A DNA stretch of 45,144 nucleotides from Pseudonocardiaceae bacterium (GTDB lineage: Bacteria; Actinomycetota; Actinomycetes; Mycobacteriales; Pseudonocardiaceae), in contig WHTH01000035.1 in NCBI GenBank assembly GCA_009377865.1, positions 1-45,144 of the forward strand. The letters run 5' to 3'. A program made the translations under genes and the position numbers. The notes under the pieces were generated by a model. The model was not told where the DNA came from. It did not search any database and was given only the letters and a program-made list of their open reading frames with translations. Shown one piece after another: positions 17,066 to 29,517 of the stretch; positions within the stretch are counted from its first letter, which is position 1; each line of letters starts with the position of its first letter.

Positions 17066-17716
17066 GTGAGCACGGTCTACGACTGCGCGGTGCTGGACAG
17101 CAGGGCCGCGGGCCTCGCCACAGCGGTAGGGGCGGTGCGCAGCGGGCAACTGGTGGTGCTGCCCACCGACACGGTCTACGGCCTGGGCTGCGATGCGTTC
17201 TCCGCTGCCGCGGTGCGGCGGCTGCTCGACGCCAAGGGCCGCGGCCGGGACATGCCCGTTCCGGTGCTGGTCGGCTCGTGGTCCACTGTGGATGGCCTGG
17301 TGCTGGGGGTACCCGCGCAGGCGCGGCAGCTCATCGAGGCGTTCTGGCCGGGCGGCCTCTCGTTGGTGCTGCCGCACGCGCCGTCGCTGGCGTGGGATCT
17401 GGGGGAGACCAGGGGCACGGTGATGCTGCGCATGCCGCTGCACCCGGTGGCGCTGGAACTGCTTCGCGAGGCAGGCCCGATGGCCGTCTCCAGCGCGAAC
17501 CGCTCCGGCAGCTCCCCGGCGACGACGTCCGACGAGGCACGTGAGCAGCTCGGCGACCGGGTCGGTGTGATTCTCGACGGCGGCCCGTCCGGCCCGCCGG
17601 TCGCTTCCACCATCGTCGATCTGACCGGGACCGATCCACTGGTGCTGCGCGAGGGTGCGGTGACGGCAGCCGAGCTCGGCGACGTGCTCGGCGCGCCGGT
17701 GCAGGTCGCCGGCTGA
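17066..17716 (+). CDS. tsaC: L-threonylcarbamoyladenylate synthase (YrdC/Sua5 family)
   Basis: 216 aa. It makes threonylcarbamoyl-AMP from threonine, bicarbonate and ATP, the first step of t6A37 formation on tRNAs that read ANN codons. YrdC motifs are present: [19 protein letters not shown] (residues ~28-46), the KGR region ([15 protein letters not shown]), [34 protein letters not shown] and STIVDLTG. It lacks the extra C-terminal Sua5 domain, so it is of the short TsaC type. Upstream in-frame codons exist but the GTG at 17066 has the -10 box and homology start. Position between prmC and the wecA/rfe gene is as in mycobacteria (sua5). Confidence 0.93.
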   Translation: MSTVYDCAVLDSRAAGLATAVGAVRSGQLVVLPTDTVYGLGCDAFSAAAVRRLLDAKGRGRDMPVPVLVGSWSTVDGLVLGVPAQARQLIEAFWPGGLSLVLPHAPSLAWDLGETRGTVMLRMPLHPVALELLREAGPMAVSSANRSGSSPATTSDEAREQLGDRVGVILDGGPSGPPVASTIVDLTGTDPLVLREGAVTAAELGDVLGAPVQVAG

Positions 17717-17808
17717 CGGCCGGTGATACCGCGACCCTGCTTACAGACACCGCCGCGCGCGCCAGCTACCGTGATGGCTTATCTGCCCGGCCGATCGAGG
17801 AGTACGAC

Positions 17809-19089
17809 GTGAGCACGCCGTTCTGGGGTCCCGACTTCGACGAGCTGACCAGCACCGATCCGGAGATCGCCGAGATCGTGCTGGGCGAGCTCGATCGGTT
17901 GCGCGGCGGGTTACAGCTGATCGCCAGCGAGAACCTCACCAGCCCTGCCGTGCTGGCCGCGCTCGGCTCGACACTGTCCAACAAGTATGCCGAGGGCTAC
18001 CCCGGGCGGCGCTACTACGGTGGGTGTGCCGAAGTGGACAAGGCCGAGGAACTGGCCAACGCGCGGGCGCGCGAGCTGTTCGGCGCCGAGCACGCCAACA
18101 CGCAGCCGCACTCGGGGGCCAGCGCCAACCTCGCGGTATACGCGGCGTTCTGTCAGCCGGGTGACAAGGTGCTGGCGATGTCGCTGCCGCACGGCGGGCA
18201 CCTCACCCACGGCGCGAAGGTGAGCTTCTCGGGCAAGTGGTTCACCCCCGTCCCCTACAGCGTGCGTGAGGACAGCGAGCTCATCGACTACGACCAGGTG
18301 CGTGACCTGGCGCTCGAGCACCGGCCCAAGTTGATCATCGCAGGCGCAACCGCCTACCCGCGGTTGATCGACTTCGCGGCGTTCCGGGAGATCGCCGACG
18401 AGGTGGGCGCCGCGCTGTGGGTGGATGCGGCGCACTTCATCGGCCTGGTCGCGGGCAAGGCGATCCCGTCGCCGGTGCCGCACGCCGACGTCGTCTCCTT
18501 CACCACCCACAAGGTGCTCCGGGGCCCCCGCGGCGGGATGATCCTGTGCAAGCAGGAGCACGCGAAGGCCATCGACAAGGCGGTGTTCCCGTTCAGTCAG
18601 GGTGGCCCGCTGATGCACTCGGTCGCGGCCAAGGCGGTCGCCCTGAAAGAGGCGGCGAGCACCGACTACCAGGCCTACGCCGCGCAGGTGGTCGCCAACT
18701 CCGGTGTGCTGAGCAAGAGCCTGGAGGCCGAGGGGATGCGCGCGGTCTCCGGCGGCACCGACACCCACCTCGCGCTGATCGACCTGCGGGGGCTCGGGGT
18801 CACCGGCGCCGAGGCCGAGAGCCGCTGCGAGGGCGCGGGCATCACGCTGAACAAGAACGCGATCCCCTACGACCCGGCACCGCCGATGACCGCATCGGGT
18901 ATCCGGGTCGGCACCCCGTCGGTGACCACCCAGGGCATGACAGAGCCGGACATGACCGAGATCGGCCGGCTGATCGGCCGGGCGGTGCGTTCCGAGCGCG
19001 GCACGCCGTCGGGGGACGCTGAGCTCGCCGCGGTCGGCAACGGCGTCGCGGAGCTGGTCAAGGCCAAGCCGGCCTATCGCAGGGAGTGA
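17809..19089 (+). CDS. glyA: Serine hydroxymethyltransferase
   Basis: 426 aa. PLP enzyme that interconverts serine and glycine while loading one-carbon units on tetrahydrofolate. Signatures: [60 protein letters not shown] and the PLP lysine in [14 protein letters not shown]-terminal [12 protein letters not shown] is intact. SD GAGGAG lies 6 nt before the GTG. M. tuberculosis lacks glyA at this place; its insertion between sua5 and rfe is a lineage difference. A second glyA elsewhere cannot be excluded. Confidence 0.96.
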   Translation: MSTPFWGPDFDELTSTDPEIAEIVLGELDRLRGGLQLIASENLTSPAVLAALGSTLSNKYAEGYPGRRYYGGCAEVDKAEELANARARELFGAEHANTQPHSGASANLAVYAAFCQPGDKVLAMSLPHGGHLTHGAKVSFSGKWFTPVPYSVREDSELIDYDQVRDLALEHRPKLIIAGATAYPRLIDFAAFREIADEVGAALWVDAAHFIGLVAGKAIPSPVPHADVVSFTTHKVLRGPRGGMILCKQEHAKAIDKAVFPFSQGGPLMHSVAAKAVALKEAASTDYQAYAAQVVANSGVLSKSLEAEGMRAVSGGTDTHLALIDLRGLGVTGAEAESRCEGAGITLNKNAIPYDPAPPMTASGIRVGTPSVTTQGMTEPDMTEIGRLIGRAVRSERGTPSGDAELAAVGNGVAELVKAKPAYRRE

Positions 19090-19128
19090 GTGAGCTCGGC
19101 CTCCCGCGAGGACTCGGCGCGGACGGGA

Positions 19129-19134
19129 TAGCCT
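19129..19134 (+). promoter_or_regulatory. -10 box (TAGCCT) for leaderless wecA/rfe
   Basis: TAGCCT ends 6 nt before the GTG at 19141, without SD. Confidence 0.45.
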
Positions 19135-19140
19135 GAGCCC

Positions 19141-20274
19141 GTGGGATCCACCCCCGCTCCCGCGATCCTGCCGTTCCGGGAGTACCTGCTGGTCGGGCTC
19201 ACCGCCGCGGTGCTGACGTTCCTGCTCACCGGGCTGGTCCGGCGCCTGGCCATCCGTTCCGGCGCGGTGGCGAAGCCCCGCGACCGCGATGTCCACCTGA
19301 CCCCGATCCCGCGGCTCGGCGGGCTGGCGATGTACGGCGGCATCCTCGGCGGGGTGCTGCTGGCCACCCACCTGCCGGTGCTGCGCCGGTCGTTCGAGTT
19401 CTCCTGGGACGTGGTGGCCGTGCTGGTCGCCGGCGCGATCATCGTCGTGGTGGGAGCGATCGACGACCGTTTCGAGCTCGACTCGCTGACCAAGCTCGCG
19501 GGCCAGGTCACCGCGGCAGGCGTGCTGGTGCTGTTCGGGGTGCAGTGGTTCCTCTTCTGGATGCCTTGGAACGGGGGGTTGACACTGGTCCTCGGCCAGG
19601 ACCAGGCCGTGCTGCTCACCGTCGCGCTCGCGGTGGCGCTGATGAACGCGATGAACTTCGTCGACGGGCTGGACGGGTTGGCCGCCGGCATCGGGCTCAT
19701 CGCCGCCGCGGCCATCGGCGCGTTCGCGTTGAACCTGCTCGACGAGTCCGGCCGCAGCGTCTCGGCGTACCCGCCCACGCTGATCGCGGCGCTGGTGGCC
19801 GGCGCGTGCCTGGGCTTCCTGCCGCACAACTTCCAACCGGCGCGGATCTTCATGGGCGATTCCGGCGCCATGCTCATCGGGCTGATGCTCGCCGGCGCCA
19901 CGACCAGCGCATCGGGCCAGATCGACATCCAGCAGTCCAACGCGTCGGACGCGCTGGCGCTGCTCTCGCCGTTGCTCGTGGTGGCCGCGGTGCTCTTCGT
20001 TCCGCTGCTGGACCTGGTGCTGGCCGTGGTGCGCCGCACGAGCGCGGGCCGCAGCCCGTTCGCGGCCGACAAGATGCACTTGCATCACCGGCTGCTCGAG
20101 ATCGGTCATTCACACCGGCGAGCGGTGCTGCTGATCTACCTGTGGGCCGCGTTGCTCGCCTTCGGCGCGGTCGCGCTGACCCTTTTCGACGGGTTCGTCG
20201 TGGTGTGGGGTATCGGCCTCGGATTGCTCGTGGCGCTGCTCGGCTCGGTGGTCCCGAGGCTGCGCGCGGGATGA
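19141..20274 (+). CDS. wecA: Undecaprenyl/decaprenyl-phosphate GlcNAc-1-phosphate transferase
   Basis: 377 aa, polytopic (about ten to eleven membrane helices), MraY/WecA family. It transfers GlcNAc-1-P from UDP-GlcNAc to a polyprenyl phosphate, the first step of the arabinogalactan linker in mycobacteria (called rfe there) or of other wall polymers. Family motifs: AKPRDRDVHLTPIPRLGGLA, the Mg-binding DD in GAIDDRFELDSLTKL, NAMNFVDGLDGLAAG, FMGDSGAMLIG and the cytosolic HLHHRLLEIGHSHRR, which is characteristic of WecA rather than MraY. It precedes the atp operon, as in mycobacteria. The exact wall polymer in this organism is inferred. Confidence 0.93.
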   Translation: MGSTPAPAILPFREYLLVGLTAAVLTFLLTGLVRRLAIRSGAVAKPRDRDVHLTPIPRLGGLAMYGGILGGVLLATHLPVLRRSFEFSWDVVAVLVAGAIIVVVGAIDDRFELDSLTKLAGQVTAAGVLVLFGVQWFLFWMPWNGGLTLVLGQDQAVLLTVALAVALMNAMNFVDGLDGLAAGIGLIAAAAIGAFALNLLDESGRSVSAYPPTLIAALVAGACLGFLPHNFQPARIFMGDSGAMLIGLMLAGATTSASGQIDIQQSNASDALALLSPLLVVAAVLFVPLLDLVLAVVRRTSAGRSPFAADKMHLHHRLLEIGHSHRRAVLLIYLWAALLAFGAVALTLFDGFVVVWGIGLGLLVALLGSVVPRLRAG

Positions 20275-20515
20275 CACAGTACCGTCGGAGCCGAAAATCG
20301 CAGGTAGAGGGGGTCGGGGGTCCACCCGGACGCACCCTAACCCTATGGTAACGTCCCGATCGTCTCGCCGGTGGTGAGATCGACAGTTGTGTCGGCCCAT
20401 CGACGCCGTCCGTGATCGCACCGTGATCGGGGTGAGACGGCGTCCCTGGACTGCGAGGAGTGCCGTTGAGCGATGATGGCCGCGATGTGATGCGGCCATC
20501 TGAGGGTGATGCCCG
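20275..20515 (+). promoter_or_regulatory. atp operon leader with hairpin
   Basis: The 241-bp gap holds a TATGGT -10-like box at 20344-20349 and a 9-bp perfect inverted repeat, GACGCCGTC (20402-20410) with GACGGCGTC (20436-20444). The loop of that hairpin contains two copies of CCGTGATCG (20410-20418 and 20421-20429). This is probably the promoter and structured leader of the ATP synthase operon. Confidence 0.5.
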
Positions 20516-20725
20516 GTGAACCAGGCAAACGGCCCCGACTTGTCCGATCTGCTCAGTTTCGGTATGGCGACGGCGGCATACCTGGTCGCTGGTTTGGCAC
20601 TCGGATGGCTCGTCGATGGGGCCCTGGGTACCCTGCCGGTGTTCACGTTGGTCGGACTCGCCGTCGGGATCGTCGCGACCTGCCTGTACGTCTACGCCAA
20701 GCTCAACAAGTACTTGAAGGAGTAG
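20516..20725 (+). CDS. Small AtpZ/AtpI-type membrane protein
   Basis: 69 aa from GTG 20516. Two membrane helices (residues ~12-36 and ~40-61) separated by a short turn (GALGTLPVF), ending in a basic tail KLNKYLKE. This matches the AtpZ/AtpI family of short proteins ahead of F-type ATP synthase genes, thought to help c-ring assembly or ion supply. G-x-x-x-G spacing in the first helix (AAYLVAGLALGWLVDG) is typical. First gene of the atp operon, followed 68 nt later by a second AtpI-like gene. Confidence 0.8.
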   Translation: MNQANGPDLSDLLSFGMATAAYLVAGLALGWLVDGALGTLPVFTLVGLAVGIVATCLYVYAKLNKYLKE

Positions 20726-20793
20726 TTGCTGCGACCGTGTTGACGCTGTGACGATGTTGACGCTGTGGCCGTGTTGATGTTGGGAGGTCGGTC

Positions 20794-21207
20794 GTGATCC
20801 CCGAGCTGAGCCCGTCGGTTCAGGCGGCTGCCAGCCTTCGGCGCCTCGCCCTCATCGCCGCGGGCATCGGAGTCGTCGGTGCCGCGGTGCTCGCACCGCT
20901 CGGTTACCTCGCGCTGGCACTGTACGGCTGGGTGGGGCTCGCCCTCGGGCTGCTGAACATCGCGCTGGTGCACCGGTCCGCCGCGCGGTTCGCCACCAGC
21001 GAGGACTCGCACAAGAAGCGCCGCAGCGCCGGTGGCGTGCTCGGACGGCTGGCCGCCATCTCGCTGATCGCTGTCGCGATCGCGGCCCTGGTGCGTCCGG
21101 ATGGGCTGGGAGTCCTGATGGGACTCGTCACCTTCCAGTTCGTCATGATCATCACTACCCTCGTGCCGCTGGTCAAGGAGCTGCGACGGACTGGAGCCCA
21201 GGCATGA
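20794..21207 (+). CDS. atpI: ATP synthase protein I-like membrane protein
   Basis: 137 aa from GTG 20794 (SD GGGAGG). Four predicted membrane helices with a central basic loop EDSHKKRRSAGG. It corresponds by position and pattern to M. tuberculosis Rv1303 directly before atpB, and to AtpI proteins involved in c-ring assembly. The last bases overlap the ATG of atpB (ATGA), so the two are co-translated. Sequence conservation in this family is low; assignment rests on topology and context. Confidence 0.8.
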   Translation: MIPELSPSVQAAASLRRLALIAAGIGVVGAAVLAPLGYLALALYGWVGLALGLLNIALVHRSAARFATSEDSHKKRRSAGGVLGRLAAISLIAVAIAALVRPDGLGVLMGLVTFQFVMIITTLVPLVKELRRTGAQA

Positions 21208-21938
21208 GTGAGCACGTTCTGGCGGCCGAGGGCGGTATCGAGGTCGGGGTCCATCCGGAGGTGAGCTTCCTCGGACTGACCCTCAACATCGACACCGTGA
21301 TCTCCACCGCGATCGCCGCGGCGATCGTCGTCGGCCTCGGGTTCTACCTGCGGGCGAAGGCGACGACGGGCGTGCCGACCGGCGGGCAGCTGCTGTTCGA
21401 GGCCGTCACCCACCAGATCGAGCGGCAGGTCGAGGACAACGTCGGGATCCGTACCGCGCCGTTCGTGGTGCCGCTCGCGCTCGCGCTGTTCTTCTTCATC
21501 CTCATCGCGAACTGGATGACGCTGCTCCCGCACGCGTTCGACGAGTACCTCAAGCCGCCGACGGCGGATGTGAACCTGACGTTCGCGCTGGCCTTCTTCG
21601 TCATCATCCTGGTGCACGCCACTGGTCTGCGGAAACGCGGTATGGGCTACTTCCGCCACTTCGCCCAGCCGACCCCGGCGCTGCTCCCGATCAACATCAT
21701 CGAGGAGATCGTCCGGCCGTTCACGCTCGCGTTGCGGCTCTTCGGGAACATCTTCGCGGGCACCGTGATGTTGAGCATCATCGCCTTGCTCCCCGAGTTC
21801 GTCTACTGGTTACCGGCGTCGGCATGGAAGTTGTTCGAGCTGGCCATCGGCTTGATCCAAGCGGTCATCTTCGCGGTGCTGACCATCGTCTACTTCGGGT
21901 TCGCCACCGGCGGCCAGGAGGAGGAGGGGGCGCATTGA
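21204..21938 (+). CDS. atpB: F0F1 ATP synthase subunit a
   Basis: 244 aa, five to six membrane helices. Subunit a forms the proton half-channels against the c-ring. The essential Arg lies in the helix IIEEIVRPFTLALRLFGNIFAG (R of LALRLFGN), with the usual family motif around it. The N-terminal GGIEVGVHPEVSFLGLTLNIDTV is on the outer side. The C-terminus AVIFAVLTIVYFGFATGGQEEEG ends in an acidic tail. It overlaps the preceding atpI-type gene by 4 bp. Confidence 0.97.
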   Translation: MSEHVLAAEGGIEVGVHPEVSFLGLTLNIDTVISTAIAAAIVVGLGFYLRAKATTGVPTGGQLLFEAVTHQIERQVEDNVGIRTAPFVVPLALALFFFILIANWMTLLPHAFDEYLKPPTADVNLTFALAFFVIILVHATGLRKRGMGYFRHFAQPTPALLPINIIEEIVRPFTLALRLFGNIFAGTVMLSIIALLPEFVYWLPASAWKLFELAIGLIQAVIFAVLTIVYFGFATGGQEEEGAH

Positions 21939-21953
21939 CAGCCGTACGACTGA

Positions 21954-22310
<357 letters not shown>

Positions 22311-22324
22311 CGGGCGGAAAGCAG

Positions 22325-22903
22325 ATGTCCGCAGAGATCCTTGCCACCCGGACCGTGGTCGCACAGAGTAACTTCCTGATCCCCAACGGCACGATCATCG
22401 TCGAGTTGGTCATCTTCCTGGTCGTCCTCTGGGTGATCTGGCGCTACGTGGTGCCGCCGGTCAAGCGGATCATGCAGCAGCGCCAGGACATGGTCCGCAA
22501 GCAGATCGAGGAGAGCCAGGATGCCAGCGAACGGCTGGCGGCTGCGGAGCGCAAGTACGAGGAGGCGCTCGACGAGGCCCGCACCGAGGCGGCGAAGATC
22601 CGGGAGGGCGCCCGCGCCGACGCCCAGCGAATCAAGGAGGAGATGCGCGCGGCGGCCGAGCAGGAGGTCGCCGGGATCCGGCAGCGCGGTGAGGAGCAGC
22701 TGACCACCCAGCGCCAGCAGGTGGTTCGTGAGCTGCGCTCGGAGATCGGCGACCTGGCGGTGACGTTGTCCGAGCGGATGGTCGGTGAGTCGCTCGCCGA
22801 CGAGTCGCGGCGCTCGGCCACCGTGGATCGGTTCCTCGACGAGCTGGACGGCATGTCGGTCACCGACGGCCAGGCCACCGCGCGTAGCGGGGAGAACCGC
22901 TGA
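22325..22903 (+). CDS. atpF: F0F1 ATP synthase subunit b
   Basis: 192 aa. One N-terminal membrane helix (~20-42, TIIVELVIFLVVLWVIWRYV) followed by a long charged coiled coil (residues ~45-165, repeated Arg/Glu/Ala/Gln heptads) that forms the peripheral stalk and binds delta. It ends one base into atpH (TGATG overlap). In mycobacteria a second b-type domain is fused to delta; here atpH begins directly with delta-like sequence and only one b gene is seen. Confidence 0.95.
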   Translation: MSAEILATRTVVAQSNFLIPNGTIIVELVIFLVVLWVIWRYVVPPVKRIMQQRQDMVRKQIEESQDASERLAAAERKYEEALDEARTEAAKIREGARADAQRIKEEMRAAAEQEVAGIRQRGEEQLTTQRQQVVRELRSEIGDLAVTLSERMVGESLADESRRSATVDRFLDELDGMSVTDGQATARSGENR

Positions 22904-23733
22904 TGCAGCCCGCCAGCAGAGGTTCGCTGACAGCCGCCCGACAACAGCTCGACGAGTTCGCCGACGGCGCCGGCACCGACGAGCTGACCCAGCTCGGTGA
23001 CGAGCTGGCCGCGGTGGCTGCACTGCTGCTGGCCGAGCGGGGGCTGCGCCGCAGCATGGTCGACCCCTCCGCCTCGGACGAGGCCCGCCGGGGTCTCGTC
23101 GAGCGGTTGTTCGGCAGCAAGGTCGGCGAGCGGACGCTGCAGACACTCACCGCGCTGGTTGCCTCCCGCTGGTCGCGGTCGCTCGACCTGGCCGACGCGC
23201 TCGAGGAGCTCGGCCGCCAGGCCCTCCTCGCAGTCGCCGAACACAGCGACACCGGCGAAGACACCTTGTCGGAGGTCGAGGACGAACTGTTCAGGTTCGG
23301 GCGAATCGTGGCTGCGCAGCCGCAGCTGGCGGATCTGCTCTCGGACCGGACGAGCCCCGCCTCGCAACGCGTCGAGCTGCTTGAGCGGGTGCTCGGTGGC
23401 AAGGTGGCGGCAGTAACCATGCGGCTGCTCGAACAGGTCGTCCGGTCGCCGCGCGAGCGCAACCTCGACCAGGTCGCCGAGCAGCTCGTGGAGCGGGCCG
23501 CGGCCCGGCGGGAACGCTACGTCGCGCACGTGAGCTCGCCGCTGCCGCTGTCCGAGGAGCAGGAACGGCGGCTGGCCGACGTACTGGGCCGGATCTACCG
23601 CCGCCGGATGTCGCTGCAGACCGAGCTCGACCCCGACCTGCTGGGCGGTCTGGTGATCCGGGTCGGCGACGAGGTGATCGATGGCAGCGTCGCCGATCGG
23701 CTCGAGCGGGCACGGCATGGGCTGCCCCGATGA
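22903..23733 (+). CDS. atpH: F0F1 ATP synthase subunit delta (long form)
   Basis: 276 aa, about 90 longer than the E. coli protein, as in Streptomyces and relatives. Delta ties the peripheral stalk to the top of F1. The N-terminal ~95 residues (SLTAARQQLDEFADG, LLAERGLRRSMVDP) are an extra helical repeat, followed by the usual OSCP six-helix core, and the C-terminal signature MSLQTELDPDLLGGLVIRVG with DEVIDGSVADRLERAR. It is not fused to a b domain, unlike mycobacterial AtpH. Confidence 0.95.
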   Translation: MQPASRGSLTAARQQLDEFADGAGTDELTQLGDELAAVAALLLAERGLRRSMVDPSASDEARRGLVERLFGSKVGERTLQTLTALVASRWSRSLDLADALEELGRQALLAVAEHSDTGEDTLSEVEDELFRFGRIVAAQPQLADLLSDRTSPASQRVELLERVLGGKVAAVTMRLLEQVVRSPRERNLDQVAEQLVERAAARRERYVAHVSSPLPLSEEQERRLADVLGRIYRRRMSLQTELDPDLLGGLVIRVGDEVIDGSVADRLERARHGLPR

Positions 23734-23839
23734 GGGCCTCGCCGGTAGGCCGCGCCGCGGCGAACCATGCACCATAGGACCCAGGCATCGTGAACATCCG
23801 AAGCAGACGTACGACATCTGAGAGCAGGGGCCGATACCA

Positions 23840-25489
<1,650 letters not shown>

Positions 25490-25502
25490 CGGAAACGGGC
25501 AG

Positions 25503-27933
<2,431 letters not shown>

Positions 27934-27947
27934 TCCGACGCGAGACA

Positions 27948-27983
27948 GACCTGTCTAGAATCCGGGACCTGTCTTAGAATCCG
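27948..27983 (+). repeat. Near-identical 17/18-bp tandem repeat between atpD and atpC
   Basis: GACCTGTCTAGAATCCG (27948-27964) and GACCTGTCTTAGAATCCG (27966-27983) differ by one base. The first copy also makes a small hairpin AGACA-GACC-TGTCT. It may be an attenuator or processing site that lowers epsilon expression. Confidence 0.6.
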
Positions 27984-28014
27984 TGGCCGAGATCGTCGAG
28001 CGAGGAGAACACGC

Positions 28015-28395
28015 GTGGCTGAGATGTCCGTCGAGCTGGTCGCCGTGGAGCGCCGCGTGTGGTCCGGCAAGGCGAGCAGCGTGTTCGCCAGAACCACCGA
28101 GGGCGAGCTCGGCGTGCTGCCGGGCCATGCCCCGCTGCTCGGCGAGCTGGTCGAGGGCGGCGTGGTCAAGGTGAGGACCCCCGACGGCGAGACGGTGACG
28201 GCCGCGGTTTTCGGTGGGTTCCTGTCGGTGACGGGTGAGAAGGTCAGCGTGCTTGCCGAGGCCGCGGAGCTGGCCGCCGAGATCGACGTCAATGCGGCGC
28301 GGGAAGTGTTGCGCTCGGCCGAGGACGGTGAGGACGCGAGCTCGGCCAGGGCGAGAGCGGCAGCCCGCCTCAAGGCCGCAGGCGAGACGGTCTGA
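28015..28395 (+). CDS. atpC: F0F1 ATP synthase subunit epsilon
   Basis: 126 aa from GTG 28015, SD GAGGAG 8 nt upstream. The N-terminal beta-sandwich ([35 protein letters not shown]) is normal. The C-terminal helical domain is short and ends in a Ser/Arg/Ala-rich segment, as in other actinobacterial epsilon subunits, in which inhibition by epsilon is weak. The 81-nt gap after atpD with the tandem repeat is the only larger gap late in the operon. Confidence 0.95.
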   Translation: MAEMSVELVAVERRVWSGKASSVFARTTEGELGVLPGHAPLLGELVEGGVVKVRTPDGETVTAAVFGGFLSVTGEKVSVLAEAAELAAEIDVNAAREVLRSAEDGEDASSARARAAARLKAAGETV

Positions 28396-28422
28396 CAGCC
28401 CCGGGACGCAGGACCGACCGTC

Positions 28423-28854
28423 GTGGGCATCGCCGAGATCGTCGGGCTGGTCCTGCTGGCCGTGGCGGTACTGCTGGTGCTGCTGGCCTACCGGCGGGTC
28501 CGGCTGGTGCGAGCCGGCGGTATCGACGTCGCGTTGCGGACCCGCCAGGTTTCCGAAGGTCGTGGCTGGCATCTCGGGGTGGCGCGCTACCAGGGCGACC
28601 AGTTCGCCTGGTACCGCGCGTCGAGCCTTCGCTCCGGCCCCGACCGGGTGTTGCACCGGGAGCAACTCGTGGTGCTCGAGCGGCGCGACCCGACGCTGCC
28701 CGAGAGCTACGCGGTACCGCCCGGCTCAGTGGTGCTCCGCTGCCGTATGGCGGGCGGGGAGCTGGAGCTGGCGATGGGACTGGGAACGCTGACCGGCTTC
28801 CTGTCGTGGCTGGAGTCGGCGCCACCCGGACGCGGTATGCCGAGGGTGTCTTAA
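28423..28854 (+). CDS. DUF2550 family membrane protein
   Basis: 143 aa from GTG 28423. One N-terminal membrane helix (residues ~4-22, AEIVGLVLLAVAVLLVLLA), then a basic cytosolic domain with RVRLVRAGGIDVALRTR, a W-H-L-G-V motif (GRGWHLGVARYQGDQFAWYR) and LSWLESAPPGR at the end. This is the DUF2550 protein always found just after atpC in actinobacteria (M. tuberculosis Rv1312). Function is unknown; the context suggests a link to ATP synthase or to the membrane. It ends 4 bp into the convergent cobalamin adenosyltransferase gene. Confidence 0.9.
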   Translation: MGIAEIVGLVLLAVAVLLVLLAYRRVRLVRAGGIDVALRTRQVSEGRGWHLGVARYQGDQFAWYRASSLRSGPDRVLHREQLVVLERRDPTLPESYAVPPGSVVLRCRMAGGELELAMGLGTLTGFLSWLESAPPGRGMPRVS

Positions 28855-29423
28855 CGGTCACCGCCGGGGCGCCACAGCACGTCGCCGTCGGGGTTTGCGG
28901 CGCGACACAGGATGAACAGCAGGTCCGAGAGTCGATTGAGGTAGCGGGCGGTGATCGGACTGGTGCGTTCGTAGTCCTCTTCCAGCACGGCCCAGGCGGC
29001 GCGCTCGGCCCGGCGGGTCACCACCCGCGCGGTGTGCAGCAGCGCTGCGCCCGGGGTGCCGCCGGGCAGGATGAACGAGTCCAGCTTGGGCAGCCCGGCG
29101 TTGAACTCGTCACACCAGCTCTCCAGCCGCTCCACGTACTCGTCGGTGACGCGCAGCGGTGCATATTTGGGCTCCGGCACGATCGGCGTGCACAGGTCGG
29201 CACCGACGTCGAAGAGATCGTTCTGGACGTGCCGCAGCACGCCGAACAGGGTGCCCGGCAGATCCCCCATGGCCAGCGCGACGCCGATCGCGGCGTTGGC
29301 CTCCTCGACGTCGGCGTAGGCGGTCAGCCGCGGGTCGGTCTTGGAGACCCGCGAGAAGTCGCCGAGCCCGCTGCTGCCGTCATCGCCGGTACGAGTGTAG
29401 ATCTTGGTGAGGTGCACAGCCAT
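28851..29423 (-). CDS. Cob(I)alamin adenosyltransferase (PduO type)
   Basis: 190 aa. It transfers adenosyl from ATP to cob(I)alamin to make coenzyme B12 (AdoCbl). Family motifs: IYTRTGDDGSSGLGDFSRV at the N-terminus (ATP loop), LFDVGADLCTP, FILPGGTPGAALLHTARVV, TRRAERAAW and YLNRLSDLLFILCRAAN. The ATG at 29423 is chosen because the family starts there and a TAGCGT box stands 7 nt upstream. M. tuberculosis Rv1314c holds the same place, divergent from murA. A likely user of its product, the MeaA-type mutase, is 3.2 kb away. Confidence 0.95.
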   Translation of the reverse strand: MAVHLTKIYTRTGDDGSSGLGDFSRVSKTDPRLTAYADVEEANAAIGVALAMGDLPGTLFGVLRHVQNDLFDVGADLCTPIVPEPKYAPLRVTDEYVERLESWCDEFNAGLPKLDSFILPGGTPGAALLHTARVVTRRAERAAWAVLEEDYERTSPITARYLNRLSDLLFILCRAANPDGDVLWRPGGDR

Positions 29424-29430
29424 GAGCGGC

Positions 29431-29436
29431 ACGCTA
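29431..29436 (-). promoter_or_regulatory. -10 box (TAGCGT) for leaderless adenosyltransferase gene
   Basis: On the minus strand TAGCGT ends 7 nt before the ATG at 29423; no SD. It faces the murA box at 29504. Confidence 0.5.
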
Positions 29437-29503
29437 CGCGTGATCGCCGACCCCTGCCGGTGACAGGTACCGGGGATGGCGTGGCCGCCCGGACGGCTCG
29501 CGA

Positions 29504-29509
29504 TAGCGT
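29504..29509 (+). promoter_or_regulatory. -10 box (TAGCGT) for leaderless murA
   Basis: TAGCGT ends 8 nt before the murA GTG; no SD. It is the same hexamer as on the opposite strand for the divergent gene, so the two cores lie ~70 bp apart back to back. Confidence 0.5.
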
Positions 29510-29517
29510 GACGCCTC

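Noticed and set aside
17911-20109. 732-codon open frame on the minus strand across glyA and wecA
   Set aside because: Same reason: low-complexity translation opposite well-supported genes.
22903-23733. b-delta fusion as in mycobacterial AtpH
   Set aside because: The protein has 276 residues with no N-terminal membrane helix; b is encoded separately by atpF.
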